Assembly (NCBI RefSeq): GCF_003992065.1
Contig: NZ_RQUZ01000003.1
Span: forward strand, 1 to 64,000
Direction of reading: 5' to 3'
From: Veillonella seminalis
GTDB lineage: Bacteria > Bacillota > Negativicutes > Veillonellales > Veillonellaceae
DNA length: 64,000 bases
The position numbers and the translations under genes were made by a program. Under the pieces are notes generated by a model. It searched no databases. It was not told the DNA's origin and saw only the letters and a program-made list of their open reading frames with translations. Shown here in pieces: positions 45,062 to 54,234 of the stretch. Each line of letters starts with the position of its first letter. The stretch's first letter is position 1.

Positions 45062-46006
45062 CTAAATAAATTCTTCCAAGCCCATAGGCTCATAGGACAA
45101 GGCAAGTTGTTCCAATTTACGGAAACGATGCCCTACACCGGATTTGGAAATATGACCACCCAAAAGGTCAACAAGTTCCCCCAAGCTGGCATCCGGATTA
45201 TCCAGACGCACCATAGCCACTTCCAAAAGCTTCGGCGGCAAATCGCTAAGGTCTTGATGTCGCTCGATGATACGAATACTCTCGAGCTGACGTACCGCCG
45301 CATTGACCGTTTTTTGCAAATTGGCAGTTTCACAATTTACCTGTCGATTAATCTGATTACGCACCGTTTTCACGACACGCACTGTTTCAAATTCCATAAG
45401 GGCGGACTGAGCCCCCATGATCTGCAAACAATCCGTTACCGCATCGCCTTCCTTGATGTATACCACATAGGAATCTTTGCGCTCCGTAACGCGTGCCACG
45501 ATATGAAACAGTCGCAGTACGCGCACAATTTCATCGGCAAAATGCTGATTACTCGTCATAAATTCCAAGTGGTAATCACTTTCCGGCTTATTGACGGATC
45601 CACCACCTAAAAAGGCACCGCGTAAAAAGGCACGACGACCTTCCATGGTAGTGAGCCATTCCGCCGGCAAATCCGTATCCATCGGCCATAAAGCCATGTC
45701 TTCTAAGGCCTCACGCCCTTCTACAGTCGGCTCTACCGTCAAGGTATACACATTCTTTTTGCGTAAATTCAAGCCGCGCCGAATGAGGACGGACGTATGC
45801 AAGGCATAATGTGCCCGCAAAATAGATAAAACACGACGTGCTACCGCATTATTTGCCGTAACCAACCGAATTCCCACACGCCCCTGACTGCCCAACAAAA
45901 GCGAACCGCCCATGCGCAACAAACAAGAGGCTTCTACTTTAGCAGACAAACTGTCTTCATTCTTATACTGACACAGTTCGTTTTTTACATCTTCTGCAAA
46001 CGACAT
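45062..46006 (-). CDS. whiA: DNA-binding regulator WhiA
   Basis: The 314-residue protein has an N-terminal LAGLIDADG-like domain (CLLRMGGSLLLGSQG, FLRGAFLGGGSVNKP) and a C-terminal helix-turn-helix (LLEVAMVRLDNPDASLGELVDLLGGHISKSGVGHRFRKL). WhiA links cell division and chromosome segregation to metabolism in Bacillus and controls sporulation genes in Streptomyces. Here it follows yvcK and rapZ, the conserved Firmicute order. GGAGG precedes its ATG. Confidence 0.94.
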   Translation of the reverse strand: MSFAEDVKNELCQYKNEDSLSAKVEASCLLRMGGSLLLGSQGRVGIRLVTANNAVARRVLSILRAHYALHTSVLIRRGLNLRKKNVYTLTVEPTVEGREALEDMALWPMDTDLPAEWLTTMEGRRAFLRGAFLGGGSVNKPESDYHLEFMTSNQHFADEIVRVLRLFHIVARVTERKDSYVVYIKEGDAVTDCLQIMGAQSALMEFETVRVVKTVRNQINRQVNCETANLQKTVNAAVRQLESIRIIERHQDLSDLPPKLLEVAMVRLDNPDASLGELVDLLGGHISKSGVGHRFRKLEQLALSYEPMGLEEFI

Positions 46007-46143
46007 AGGTGCCTCCCTTCTCTTCTCTCAAACTGCTGCCTATATCGGCAACAGCAGGCTCTACGCCTTATATACTCTCAAAAGTTCTTAATAAGCCAAT
46101 AGCAGCTGCACTTAAGGCAGCCGCTAATATCTGCAATACTTAA

Positions 46144-47493
46144 TTAACGATCCTCACGTTTCAAATAATATTCCAAAATATGAGGTTCCAAGCCGGACTG
46201 CATGGCGTAAATAACGTCCATAACAATCTTGCCGAGACGTTCCGGATCGTGAACTGCCGTTTCCGGATGTTGAATGAGACCTGCACGAACGGTGCGCACG
46301 CCAAGGCTTGCCAATTTATCCGTATCCACCTTCACCGGTTCGGTCCCTACCGCTTTATACTTCTCGATAACCGCATCATCAAACGGCACATCGTTGACGA
46401 TAACCGTATCCACGATGCCAAGGCCGGCCATTTTTTGCAACGCCGCCACATGATCGGCCGCCGTAAAACCGTCGGTTTCCCCCGGCTGTGTCATAACATT
46501 ACAAATATAAAGCTTTGGTGCTTTCGAAGCCTTAATGTGCTCCGCAATTTTATCAATCAAAAGATTCGGCATAATACTTGTGTACAAGCTGCCCGGTCCC
46601 AAGATGATAGCATCCGCTTCATCAATAGCTTGCAAAGCAGCCCCTTGTGGTTGCGGTAAAGCAGGCTCCGTGAAAACACGTTTAATGCGTTTTTGCACGG
46701 TCGGAATCTGGCTTTCACCGGCCACAATCGAACCGTCTTCCATTTCCGCCATGAGTACAATATTCTGCGTTGACGCCGGAATAACGCGACCGCGCACTTT
46801 TAAAATCTTACTGGATGCATCGAGCGCCTTATCTACATCTTCGTCAAGAATTTGAGTCAATGCAGTCAAGAATAAATTACCGAAACTATGTCCGGCTAAA
46901 TCGCCTTCCCCACCGAAACGGTAACGGAAGAGCTGTTCCATAAGGCCTTCTTTTTCCGCCAAAGCTACCAAGCAGTTACGTAAATCGCCCGGTGCAATCA
47001 TTTGAAAGTCTTCGCGCAAGCGCCCGGACGAACCGCCGTCATCCGCTACGGTTACAATAGCCGTCAAATTGGACGTATGGGTTTTCAAACCGCGCAGCAA
47101 GGTGGACAAACCGGTACCACCGCCGATAACAACAACTTTAGGCCCTTTGGCCATGCGAATATTTTGGAAAATATAATCACCCACTTTATCCGTATCGGCC
47201 GGAATAATAGCACGCACTACGGCACTGCCTACCTGCTTAGTGCCGATTGTCATGAGCACGATACCGATTAAAATGGTGATAAAACCGCCGGTCGCCAATG
47301 TTGTGTAATTATAGGAACCGGTTGTTTCATATAAAACTTGTAAAAATAAATCTTCAAAGTATGACAGCCATTGATAATTAAGCATCAAGGCCACACCTAC
47401 GATTACGAGCAGCATGCCAATACCAAACACAACCAGCCATCGTTTTAATTTAAGGCCTGGTGTGAGCCACCGGAATCCTGACATATGTATCAT
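46144..47493 (-). CDS. yvcK: YvcK-type gluconeogenesis factor / CofD-like protein
   Basis: The 449-residue protein has two N-terminal transmembrane helices (about residues 20-42 and 65-88) not found in all homologues, then the CofD-like core: VVIGGGTGLSTLLRGLK, VADDGGSSGRLREDF, PGDLRNCLVALA, GHSFGNLFLTAL and ILGPGSLYTSIMPNL. YvcK affects cell shape and carbon use in Bacillus and binds UDP-sugars. The membrane anchor is a lineage feature. It lies between rapZ and whiA. Confidence 0.92.
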   Translation of the reverse strand: MIHMSGFRWLTPGLKLKRWLVVFGIGMLLVIVGVALMLNYQWLSYFEDLFLQVLYETTGSYNYTTLATGGFITILIGIVLMTIGTKQVGSAVVRAIIPADTDKVGDYIFQNIRMAKGPKVVVIGGGTGLSTLLRGLKTHTSNLTAIVTVADDGGSSGRLREDFQMIAPGDLRNCLVALAEKEGLMEQLFRYRFGGEGDLAGHSFGNLFLTALTQILDEDVDKALDASSKILKVRGRVIPASTQNIVLMAEMEDGSIVAGESQIPTVQKRIKRVFTEPALPQPQGAALQAIDEADAIILGPGSLYTSIMPNLLIDKIAEHIKASKAPKLYICNVMTQPGETDGFTAADHVAALQKMAGLGIVDTVIVNDVPFDDAVIEKYKAVGTEPVKVDTDKLASLGVRTVRAGLIQHPETAVHDPERLGKIVMDVIYAMQSGLEPHILEYYLKREDR

Positions 47494-47529
47494 TTGAATT
47501 CTCCTATCTAGAGCGATAACGCTACCGAG

Positions 47530-48453
47530 TTATTTAATCTCAGCTGCCGTTACCTCACGAGGATTACAATCCTCTTCTACATTATTTTTAAACATATCCC
47601 GATGCTCAATTGTTGCCCGATACCCTAATGTTTGAACATGATTATACAAAGCTTCCGCCATGGCTACGCTGCGATGCATACCGCCCGTACAGCCAACGGC
47701 CACCACGAACTGACTCTTTCCTTCTTTTTCATAATTAGGCAATAAAAAGTCCATGGTCGAAAACATAGTACTTAAAAATTGTTCCGTCACCTCGAAAGAA
47801 TTAATGTATTCATTAACCTGCGGCACTCGCCCCGTTTTATGACGAAATTCCGGATTATAGTACGGATTCGGTAAGAAACGAACATCCCATACCATATCTG
47901 CATCAAGAGGAATACCGTATTTAAAACCGAAGCTTACAACGGACACGGCAATGCCCTGTTTCTTTTCTTCCAATTGTGAAAACTTCTGACGCAAATAGGC
48001 CTTCAATTGGCTTGTTTTCATATTGGTCGTATCAATAATATAGTCTACACGCGGGCGGATAGAATCAAGAATCTTACGTTCCTTTTTAAGACCTACCGTA
48101 ATACGTCCGTCCGGAGCCAACGGATGACTGCGACGGCTCTCTTTATAGCGTCGAATCAATGTCTCATCAGTGGCATCCATGAATACGATTTCATAAGGAA
48201 CCTGCATTTCTTTAAGAGATGTCAATGCATCCGACAAGCTTTCAAAAAACTGACCGCCGCGAATATCCACGACCAAGGCTACTTGATTGATACGATCGCT
48301 TGCTTGACGGCATAAATTACTGAATTTAGGAATTAAAACGGGCGGTAAATTATCTACACAGAAGAAACCCATATCTTCCAAGGCTTGCATTACCTGTGTT
48401 TTACCTGCACCGGACATACCTGTCACAATGAGTAATCTAAACGTACCTTCCAC
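47530..48453 (-). CDS. rapZ: RapZ/YvcJ-type nucleotide-binding RNase adaptor
   Basis: The 307-residue protein has Walker A VTGMSGAGKT near residue 10, VDNLPPVLIPKF, FMDATDETLIRRYKESRRSHPL and the C-terminal GCTGGMHRSVAMAE and HRDM motif region. In E. coli RapZ guides the small RNA GlmZ to RNase E; in Firmicutes its homologue YvcJ binds and hydrolyses GTP. I start at GTG 48453, seven bases after GGGAG, giving the family N-terminus; the frame runs 21 codons further upstream without a ribosome site. Confidence 0.93.
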   Translation of the reverse strand: MEGTFRLLIVTGMSGAGKTQVMQALEDMGFFCVDNLPPVLIPKFSNLCRQASDRINQVALVVDIRGGQFFESLSDALTSLKEMQVPYEIVFMDATDETLIRRYKESRRSHPLAPDGRITVGLKKERKILDSIRPRVDYIIDTTNMKTSQLKAYLRQKFSQLEEKKQGIAVSVVSFGFKYGIPLDADMVWDVRFLPNPYYNPEFRHKTGRVPQVNEYINSFEVTEQFLSTMFSTMDFLLPNYEKEGKSQFVVAVGCTGGMHRSVAMAEALYNHVQTLGYRATIEHRDMFKNNVEEDCNPREVTAAEIK

Positions 48454-48469
48454 AATGAGTCTCCCTTCT

Positions 48470-49270
48470 TTATAAAATATGCGCCTCCAACCAATGTGCC
48501 ACGCCGTCATCCTCATTGGACGGACACACTTCGTGAGCCACTACTTTTACATTATCATCGGCGTTCGCCACAGCTACAGCTGTACCCGCGTATTCCAACA
48601 TGGAAATATCATTTTGCGAGTTGCCGAATGCCACAACCTGCTCCGGTTTCAGCCCTAAGTCTTCCACCATATGAGCCAAGGTGCTGCCCTTCGTACAATT
48701 CATGCTGTTAATTTCTAAAAAATTCGGCTTACTGCGCACGATTTCTACCTTACCTGCAAAAACACGATTCATCTCCGCTTCGATTTCCCGGATTCTCTCA
48801 GGTTTTGCAATAAAGAGTAACTTATTCGGCCCTTTTGGCGGCGTATATACAGCATCGCCGATGTACACCGGCTTGGCTCCTACACCTTTTTCATACATAC
48901 GCGATTCTTCCGTTTCATGATGAACGAGAAGCTCATCATCCACATAGGATTGCACATACCAATCATTGGCTTTAGCCAATTGCAAAATCTCTTTGGCTAC
49001 CGCTACATCTACTGTCTGTTCCCATAAATTTTCACCCGACTCGATGCGTTGCACCAAACCGCCGGAAAATAAAATCATCGGCAAGTCGCCCATATCCATG
49101 GCGTGCCCCACAGGACGTGCTGTCTGATACATGCGGCCCGTTGCAATCACGATATGAATGCCCTTGGTCTGTACCTTTTTCAAAATACTTCTTGTATAGT
49201 CTGAAATTGTATTATCTTCTCTCACTAATGTATCGTCTAAATCAATTGCCAATAATCGTATATCTGTCAT
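48470..49270 (-). CDS. Cof-type HAD phosphatase
   Basis: The 266-residue protein starts with HAD motif I, AIDLDDTLVREDN. It has IVIATGRMYQTARP (motif II region), a C2-type cap, and motif IV VVAFGNSQNDISMLEYAG. Cof-like enzymes dephosphorylate sugar phosphates or pyridoxal phosphate; the substrate is unknown. It is the first gene of the rapZ-yvcK-whiA unit, 16 bases upstream of rapZ. Confidence 0.9.
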   Translation of the reverse strand: MTDIRLLAIDLDDTLVREDNTISDYTRSILKKVQTKGIHIVIATGRMYQTARPVGHAMDMGDLPMILFSGGLVQRIESGENLWEQTVDVAVAKEILQLAKANDWYVQSYVDDELLVHHETEESRMYEKGVGAKPVYIGDAVYTPPKGPNKLLFIAKPERIREIEAEMNRVFAGKVEIVRSKPNFLEINSMNCTKGSTLAHMVEDLGLKPEQVVAFGNSQNDISMLEYAGTAVAVANADDNVKVVAHEVCPSNEDDGVAHWLEAHIL

Positions 49271-49446
49271 AGATACCTCACAATCCGATCTAAATTTCTG
49301 TTTATAACCCCATTTTTCTAATTTAAAGGGTTATTATTAAGTATACCACATCTGGTGAACTTATTCGACTTTTGTCAATTTTCAAAAGCTATCATGCTAT
49401 TATGAAATCAATACAATTATAAAACTTATTTCATATTTGTCATAAC

Positions 49447-49474
49447 TTGACGAAAATGGAATACATGATATACT
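49447..49474 (+). promoter_or_regulatory. Plus-strand promoter of the antitoxin RNA
   Basis: TTGACG (49447-49452), 16 bases, then TATACT (49469-49474). It fires toward the toxin gene, with a start near 49481. The interval from the Cof-phosphatase start (49270) to this promoter otherwise shows only that gene's leader. Confidence 0.7.
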
Positions 49475-49480
49475 GAAAGT

Positions 49481-49590
49481 ACAAAGAGAGCTATTAACGT
49501 GTGTAGGCGTTAGGATCATCTAAAGTATATGAACGGATACACCTAACGTATGAAGTACGGCAATACTTCTGGGCGTTAGGTGTATTTCTT
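49481..49590 (+). ncRNA. Putative type I antitoxin RNA
   Basis: The predicted transcript runs from near 49481 to a hairpin (ATACACCTAACG 49537-49548 with CGTTAGGTGTAT 49574-49585) followed by TTCTTT. It is antisense to the last 15 bases and the 3' untranslated part of the toxin gene, the overlap seen in TxpA/RatA and BsrG/SR4 systems. Readthrough to the stronger terminator at 49717-49768 would cover the whole toxin mRNA. Confidence 0.55.
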
Positions 49591-49659
49591 TAATGAAATA
49601 ATTAGCACTATAAGAGTAGCAAAACCAATCATTAATGATATAGCTTCGTATACTGTCAT
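49576..49659 (-). CDS. Small holin-like toxin of a type I toxin-antitoxin system
   Basis: A 27-codon frame encodes MTVYEAISLMIGFATLIVL with a hydrophobic helix ending in a lysine-rich tail (SLKKYT). The start MxVYEAxSLMIxFxT and the single-helix design match the putative holin-like toxins (TxpA/YonT type) of Firmicutes, which insert into the membrane. The ATG at 49659 is preceded by a GGTG site. The overlap with a plus-strand transcript and the palindromes on both sides support a type I locus. The protein is too short for routine gene callers. Confidence 0.8.
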   Translation of the reverse strand: MTVYEAISLMIGFATLIVLIISLKKYT

Positions 49660-49716
49660 AGTATCACCACATTTCGGTGATGAACCTAACTCACGTTAAT
49701 AGCTCTGAATATTATT

Positions 49717-49768
49717 ATAGCACTATGAATTTAAGAGTTAATATTTCAAATTCATAGTGCTATTTTTT
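49717..49768 (+). terminator. Strong plus-strand terminator at the toxin locus
   Basis: A perfect 16-bp stem (ATAGCACTATGAATTT with AAATTCATAGTGCTAT) is followed by six Ts on the plus strand. It would end plus-strand transcripts crossing the toxin gene. On the minus strand its arm also lies over the probable -10 region of the toxin promoter. Confidence 0.75.
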
Positions 49769-49817
49769 CTTTCATTAGATTATAATCAATCCCAAGATTT
49801 ATCAAATGACAGAATCA

Positions 49818-50468
49818 TTAATTATTTTGCATAGCCGCTTTAGTTAACGTCATCTGATCGAGTGTAAATTCTCTATCGGCAAATTTGATGCAAGCCTTTT
49901 TAAAAGCACGTTCTGTACTGCTTGTACCGGCAGCATTTTCCTTAACAATATATTTTTCGTTATACACATATTTATCTTCTTTAACAGAGTAAATAAGGAC
50001 TGTGTACAATACGGTGACTTCAAATTTTAACGGTGAAAAACCGAGCCAAGCGGTTTTTACTTTAGAATCGGTGATTCTCGCATTAATCAATAATACATAA
50101 TCGGAATTTGTCTGCTGTGCCATTTCATTTAATTCCTTTTTCTTCGGCACATAACCACGACCCAAAGCAGTATCATCAGGATTCAAATCGTTTTCCAATA
50201 AGTATTCTTCAAATACACTTTGGCTTTCAGCCATATTAACAGGTGATAAATTTTTATGTTTAGCTAATTCACGATCAATAGCTTTATATAAAATTTCTCT
50301 GGCTTCTGTTTCATTGCTCACCCCTGCATTCCCTACATACACGAGTGGCATAATTCTTTCTTTGCTACCGCTATTATAATAAGCGGCAACATCAAAGGCA
50401 TTTGTTGTAAATACAGCCCCAACTAAAACGAAAATCCCCATCATTAACAGTGAAAAAAATCTCTTCAT
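49818..50468 (-). CDS. Exported protein of unknown function
   Basis: The 216-residue protein has a clear signal peptide (FSLLMMGIFVLVGAVFTTNAF). The mature part is small, with KERIMPLVYVGN, REILYKAIDRELAKHKNL and SDYVLLINARITDSKVKTAWLG, resembling periplasmic proteins that share an alpha/beta fold with lipoprotein-type surface components; I do not recognise a named family. GAGGAGG lies before the ATG. It is between the toxin locus and ompM genes; its function is unknown. Confidence 0.65.
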   Translation of the reverse strand: MKRFFSLLMMGIFVLVGAVFTTNAFDVAAYYNSGSKERIMPLVYVGNAGVSNETEAREILYKAIDRELAKHKNLSPVNMAESQSVFEEYLLENDLNPDDTALGRGYVPKKKELNEMAQQTNSDYVLLINARITDSKVKTAWLGFSPLKFEVTVLYTVLIYSVKEDKYVYNEKYIVKENAAGTSSTERAFKKACIKFADREFTLDQMTLTKAAMQNN

Positions 50469-50584
50469 AAATAAACCTCCTCTTACCTAAAAAGTGAAAA
50501 TACCATAATAATTAATTCGACATAAAATTTCAAAATCCTTTATAATTATAAATTTTAATAATGAAGTTTATTCATTTTAAACAC

Positions 50585-50617
50585 AAAAAACACCCACCTC
50601 CCGAAGGAAGTGGGTGT
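50585..50617 (-). terminator. Intrinsic terminator of the first ompM gene
   Basis: Minus-strand ACACCCAC pairs with GTGGGTGT across a TTCCTTCGGGAG-type inner stem, followed by six Ts. It lies about 40 bases after the stop at 50656. Confidence 0.92.
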
Positions 50618-50655
50618 CTTATTTTCACTACTTCTTAATTCTGTTTTACAAGAAA

Positions 50656-51918
50656 TTAGAATTTGTAGTTTAATTCTGCACGGTAGTAATCGCTCAAGTC
50701 ATTACCGTCTTGGTCTTCAGCTGCAAAGCCATAGTATGCGGATAAACCAACATTTTTAGCTAATGCATAGTCAACAGTTGCTAACCAGCCTTTATAGTTT
50801 TGAGATGCAGGCTGATTCCAAGTGGAGCTGAATACAGGAGCTTTTTCAGCTAAATCAAAGTATTGAGCTTTAACATCCCAAGAACCGGCTTCTTTAATGT
50901 TGTAGTTACCGAAACCGATACCTGCTACCCAAGCGTCATTGCCGCCTTCTTTAGCATCTTCAGCAAATGTAGCGTATTCGCCACCAATCCAAACGTTTTT
51001 GAACTGGAAGTCAGCAAAACCGCCATAGATGTCGAAACTGTCGCCATCTAAATTATAAGCACTTGCAAATTTAGAACCGTTATTGTTAGCGAATGCATAG
51101 AAACCACCGATAGTGATGTCATCGCTAAGTTTACCTTGAGCCTGTAACAATGTTACGGAAAGGTTATTATCAGCCGTTGCAGCAGGTACACCTTCAATAA
51201 AGTAACCGTAAGCTGCTAATGCGCTGAATTTACCATTGTCGTATGCCAAAGCAGCACCGTCAAAAGTATCATCATAGATTAAGCCGTTACCAACGAAGGC
51301 GCCGAAACGACCAGCTACAGCCGTAGTGTCTTTACCGAATTTGTGTGCAACATAAACACGGTCAGCAGATACGGAAGCACTACCAGTGTTACCAAATTCA
51401 TTCGAACCTTTAATACGAATAACTGCAGAAGTATTTTCGTTTACTTGAGCATTGAATTGGATACGACCACGATAGTCAAATTTGGACTTTTTGCTTGCGT
51501 TAGTTTTGCTGAACTGGCCTTCCTTTTCATAACCTTCGTATTTCAAACGAACGTCACCAGTAACTTTTACGTTACCAACTTTGTTTTCCAAAGTAGCAAC
51601 ACGAACGCCCAAGTTGTTTAATTCGCTAGCAAATTCATCAGCCAAACGGTTGATCATAGCTTGTTGTTCAGCGTTAGCACGAGCTTCGTTAGCCATAGCT
51701 TTAGCTACCATCTGAGCCATTTCGTAACGAGTGATGTTGTTCTGGCCTTTGAAAGTGCCATCTGGGTAACCGTTGATTACACCAGCTGCTGCCAACTGAG
51801 CTACGCTCTGGTATGCCCAATCGTTAGGAGTTACATCGGAGAATGGGTTTGCTGCGAATGCAGTAGTTACGCCAAGTACAGCAGTTGCTGCAAAAATAGC
51901 TGCAAAACGTTTTTTCAT
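50656..51918 (-). CDS. ompM: OmpM-type SLH-porin, copy 1
   Basis: The 420-residue precursor has a signal peptide (cleaved after AFA near residue 22) and one SLH domain (about residues 24-85: NPFSDVTPNDWAYQSVAQLA, VINGYPDGTFKGQNNITRYE). A short coiled-coil region follows (residues 85-115), then a beta-barrel porin of about 300 residues ending in phenylalanine. In Negativicutes such OmpM proteins tether the outer membrane to polyamine-modified peptidoglycan through the SLH domain and act as general porins. The SLH part is nearly identical among the three copies here; the barrel loops differ. Confidence 0.93.
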   Translation of the reverse strand: MKKRFAAIFAATAVLGVTTAFAANPFSDVTPNDWAYQSVAQLAAAGVINGYPDGTFKGQNNITRYEMAQMVAKAMANEARANAEQQAMINRLADEFASELNNLGVRVATLENKVGNVKVTGDVRLKYEGYEKEGQFSKTNASKKSKFDYRGRIQFNAQVNENTSAVIRIKGSNEFGNTGSASVSADRVYVAHKFGKDTTAVAGRFGAFVGNGLIYDDTFDGAALAYDNGKFSALAAYGYFIEGVPAATADNNLSVTLLQAQGKLSDDITIGGFYAFANNNGSKFASAYNLDGDSFDIYGGFADFQFKNVWIGGEYATFAEDAKEGGNDAWVAGIGFGNYNIKEAGSWDVKAQYFDLAEKAPVFSSTWNQPASQNYKGWLATVDYALAKNVGLSAYYGFAAEDQDGNDLSDYYRAELNYKF

Positions 51919-52016
51919 TGTAATTACCCCTTTCGGTAAAAAACAGAAAAAAGAAATAAAATAGCAGATGGCATCTCATTTCATTCTTCATGTTTCTTTA
52001 CTCATGTAATATACAA

Positions 52017-52039
52017 TGGAGTGTCCATGTTTCCTCACA
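52017..52039 (-). promoter_or_regulatory. Conserved ompM leader box, copy 1
   Basis: Minus-strand GAGGAAACATGGACACTCC with identical flanks (23 bases in all) occurs before all three ompM genes. Here it is 98 bases before the start codon and about 48 bases after the start expected from TTGAAT (52117-52122), 17 bases, TATTAT (52094-52099). Rest of the gap 51919-52337 holds the ompM2 terminator. Confidence 0.75.
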
Positions 52040-52093
52040 CCTTATTACATTTTCTATCAATCATGAAGCTGTCATGACTACCAATCTATGGAC

Positions 52094-52122
52094 ATAATAT
52101 CACACTTGAATTGAAAATTCAA
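52094..52122 (-). promoter_or_regulatory. Promoter of ompM copy 1
   Basis: TTGAAT (52117-52122), 17-base spacer, TATTAT (52094-52099) on the minus strand. The following bases GTCCATAG are shared with the copy 3 promoter region. Confidence 0.65.
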
Positions 52123-52262
52123 AGGTTTTAGTTATGACTATTTCGCATAACTATGCATCTACCTTCTAGAAATAGATTCACTTTCATTAAAATTACATCT
52201 TACGGATCCTTATTTTATCAGCAACTTCTTAAATATTGATTTTTATAGATATTTAAAGCAAC

Positions 52263-52291
52263 AAAAAAAGACAACTTCCGAAGAAGTTGCC
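52263..52291 (-). terminator. Intrinsic terminator of the second ompM gene
   Basis: Minus-strand GGCAACTTC and GAAGTTGTC form a stem with a TTCG-containing loop, followed by seven Ts, 45 bases after the stop at 52338. Confidence 0.92.
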
Positions 52292-52337
52292 TTTTTTATA
52301 TTAGAAACTACTCTGTTACAGTATCCGTTGGGATAGA

Positions 52338-53660
52338 TTAGAACTGGTAGTTCAATTCTGCACGGTAGTAGTCCGGTAAGTCAGCGCCGTCTTGGTTTTC
52401 AGCGTTGAATGCCCAGTAAGCGGACAAGCCAACGTTTTTAGCCAAAGCGTAATCAACAGTAGCCATCCAAGCTTTGTAGTCGGAGTTTACTGGTTGATTC
52501 CAAGTAGAACTGATTACAGGAGCATGTTTAGCCTGGTCGAAGTACTGAACTTTAACGCCCCAAGTACCTTCGTTTTCAATGTCGTAGTTACCTACGCCAA
52601 CACCGGCTACCCAAGCATCTTTACCGTCGTTCTTTACGCCAGTATTCCAATTTTTGTCCCAAGTAGCATATTCGCCACCGATCCACAATTTGTTGAATTG
52701 AAGATCTAAGGAACCGCCATAGATGTCGTTATCTAAGTTATCTAAGCCCCAAGCGTAGAAACCACCGATAGTAGCGTGTTCACCCAAGTTACCTTTAACT
52801 TGTGCAAGAGCTACTTTGTAGTTAGTGTCAGCATCTTTGCTGTCGATGGAAATACCATCTTCAACGGAACGGTTGTCGGAACCATAAGCGCTGAACAAGT
52901 TACCGGTAATGAAGGAACCGTAACCACCGGTCAATGCGAAGTTGCCGTTATCATAAGTAATAGCAGCACCATCGAATGGATCGTCGTATACTAAACCGTT
53001 ACCGATAGTGTTATCGAAACGACCGATTACAGCAGTAGTGTCTTTACCGAATTTATGAGCAACATACATGTTGTCGAATTTAACAGTTGCATCATTTTGT
53101 GCATCGCCAAATTCTACACCATCATAACCGTTATTGTCGCCAGCTGTAACGATACGAACTACAGCGGAAGTGTTGTCAGCTACATTAGCATTGAACTGAA
53201 CACGTGCACGGTAGTCGAACTGGGAACGTTTGTTGCTGTTGTCGTCAGTAGCGAACATACCTTTTTTGTCGGAACCTTGGTAACGAAGACGAGCGTCACC
53301 GGTTACTTTTACGTTACCAACTTTGTTTTCCAAAGTAGCAACACGAACGCCCAAGTTGTTCAATTCGCTAGCAAATTCATCAGCCAAACGGTTGATTATA
53401 GCTTGTTGTTCAGCGTTAGCACGAGCTTCGTTAGCCATAGCTTTAGCTACCATCTGAGCCATTTCGTAACGAGTGATGTTGTTCTGGCCTTTGAAAGTGC
53501 CATCCGGGTAACCGTTGATTACACCGGCTGCTGCCAACTGAGCTACGCTCTGGTATGCCCAGTCGTTAGGAGTTACATCAGAGAATGGGTTAGCTGCGAA
53601 TGCAGTAGTTACGCCAAGTACAGCAGTTGCTGCAAATACGGCTGCAAAACGTTTTTTCAT
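52338..53660 (-). CDS. ompM: OmpM-type SLH-porin, copy 2
   Basis: The 440-residue precursor has the same signal peptide and SLH domain as copy 1 (SLH residues 24-85 almost identical). The barrel ends in an aromatic residue (LNYQF). The barrel part differs from copy 1 mainly in surface-loop-like insertions (for example FSAYGSDNRSVEDGISIDSK and KNWNTGVKNDGKDAW). The role is outer-membrane tethering and diffusion, as in copy 1. The gene stands alone between its own promoter and terminator, so each paralogue can be regulated separately. Confidence 0.93.
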   Translation of the reverse strand: MKKRFAAVFAATAVLGVTTAFAANPFSDVTPNDWAYQSVAQLAAAGVINGYPDGTFKGQNNITRYEMAQMVAKAMANEARANAEQQAIINRLADEFASELNNLGVRVATLENKVGNVKVTGDARLRYQGSDKKGMFATDDNSNKRSQFDYRARVQFNANVADNTSAVVRIVTAGDNNGYDGVEFGDAQNDATVKFDNMYVAHKFGKDTTAVIGRFDNTIGNGLVYDDPFDGAAITYDNGNFALTGGYGSFITGNLFSAYGSDNRSVEDGISIDSKDADTNYKVALAQVKGNLGEHATIGGFYAWGLDNLDNDIYGGSLDLQFNKLWIGGEYATWDKNWNTGVKNDGKDAWVAGVGVGNYDIENEGTWGVKVQYFDQAKHAPVISSTWNQPVNSDYKAWMATVDYALAKNVGLSAYWAFNAENQDGADLPDYYRAELNYQF

Positions 53661-53747
53661 AATAAATTACCTCTTTCCAAAAAAAGATTTAATAATGTTT
53701 GAACCAACACTATCTAATCTTCATTTCAGATACTCAGTAATCTTAAA

Positions 53748-53770
53748 TGGAGTGTCCATGTTTCCTCACA
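53748..53770 (-). promoter_or_regulatory. Conserved ompM leader box, copy 2
   Basis: The same 23-base sequence lies 87 bases before the copy 2 start codon and about 46 bases after the start expected from TTTACA (53846-53851), 17 bases, TACAAT (53823-53828). Confidence 0.75.
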
Positions 53771-53822
53771 AGTGACCGCTTTTCTCATATTAATGAATTT
53801 CGATGTCATTCGTTCTGTAATC

Positions 53823-53851
53823 ATTGTATCGCGGTCTTCATGATTTGTAAA
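53823..53851 (-). promoter_or_regulatory. Promoter of ompM copy 2
   Basis: TTTACA (53846-53851), 17-base spacer, TACAAT (53823-53828), minus strand. The rest of the 753-base gap 53661-54413 is very AT-rich and holds no gene: it has this promoter, the leader box, and the ompM copy 3 terminator. Confidence 0.65.
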
Positions 53852-54234
53852 GAAAACTCGGAATTTGTCCACGAGTTTTCAAGGAAAAATATGATAATTT
53901 TCGATATAATTTCACTTGTAATCCCCATGACTACTTGATTTATCACTCTTTTTCAATTATCACAATATTACACGAATTGTTTATCTAATTTTATAGAGTT
54001 TTCTGGATAAACGCAGTAAATATAAGGCTCTATTCTTTTCGCAAAATACAAAAATATCCAATTTAAAAACAACTTGATTTTCATAATTTAATTTATTTGT
54101 TTTATAGAGTAATTAAAATAACTTTTATATCAATTTTAAGTTTCTTTTTACTAACTTCCCTTTTATGTCTTTTTGGCTGCTTTAAACTTTACAATTCTTT
54201 TACAATATAGCAATTATGACTCACTTGAATACGT

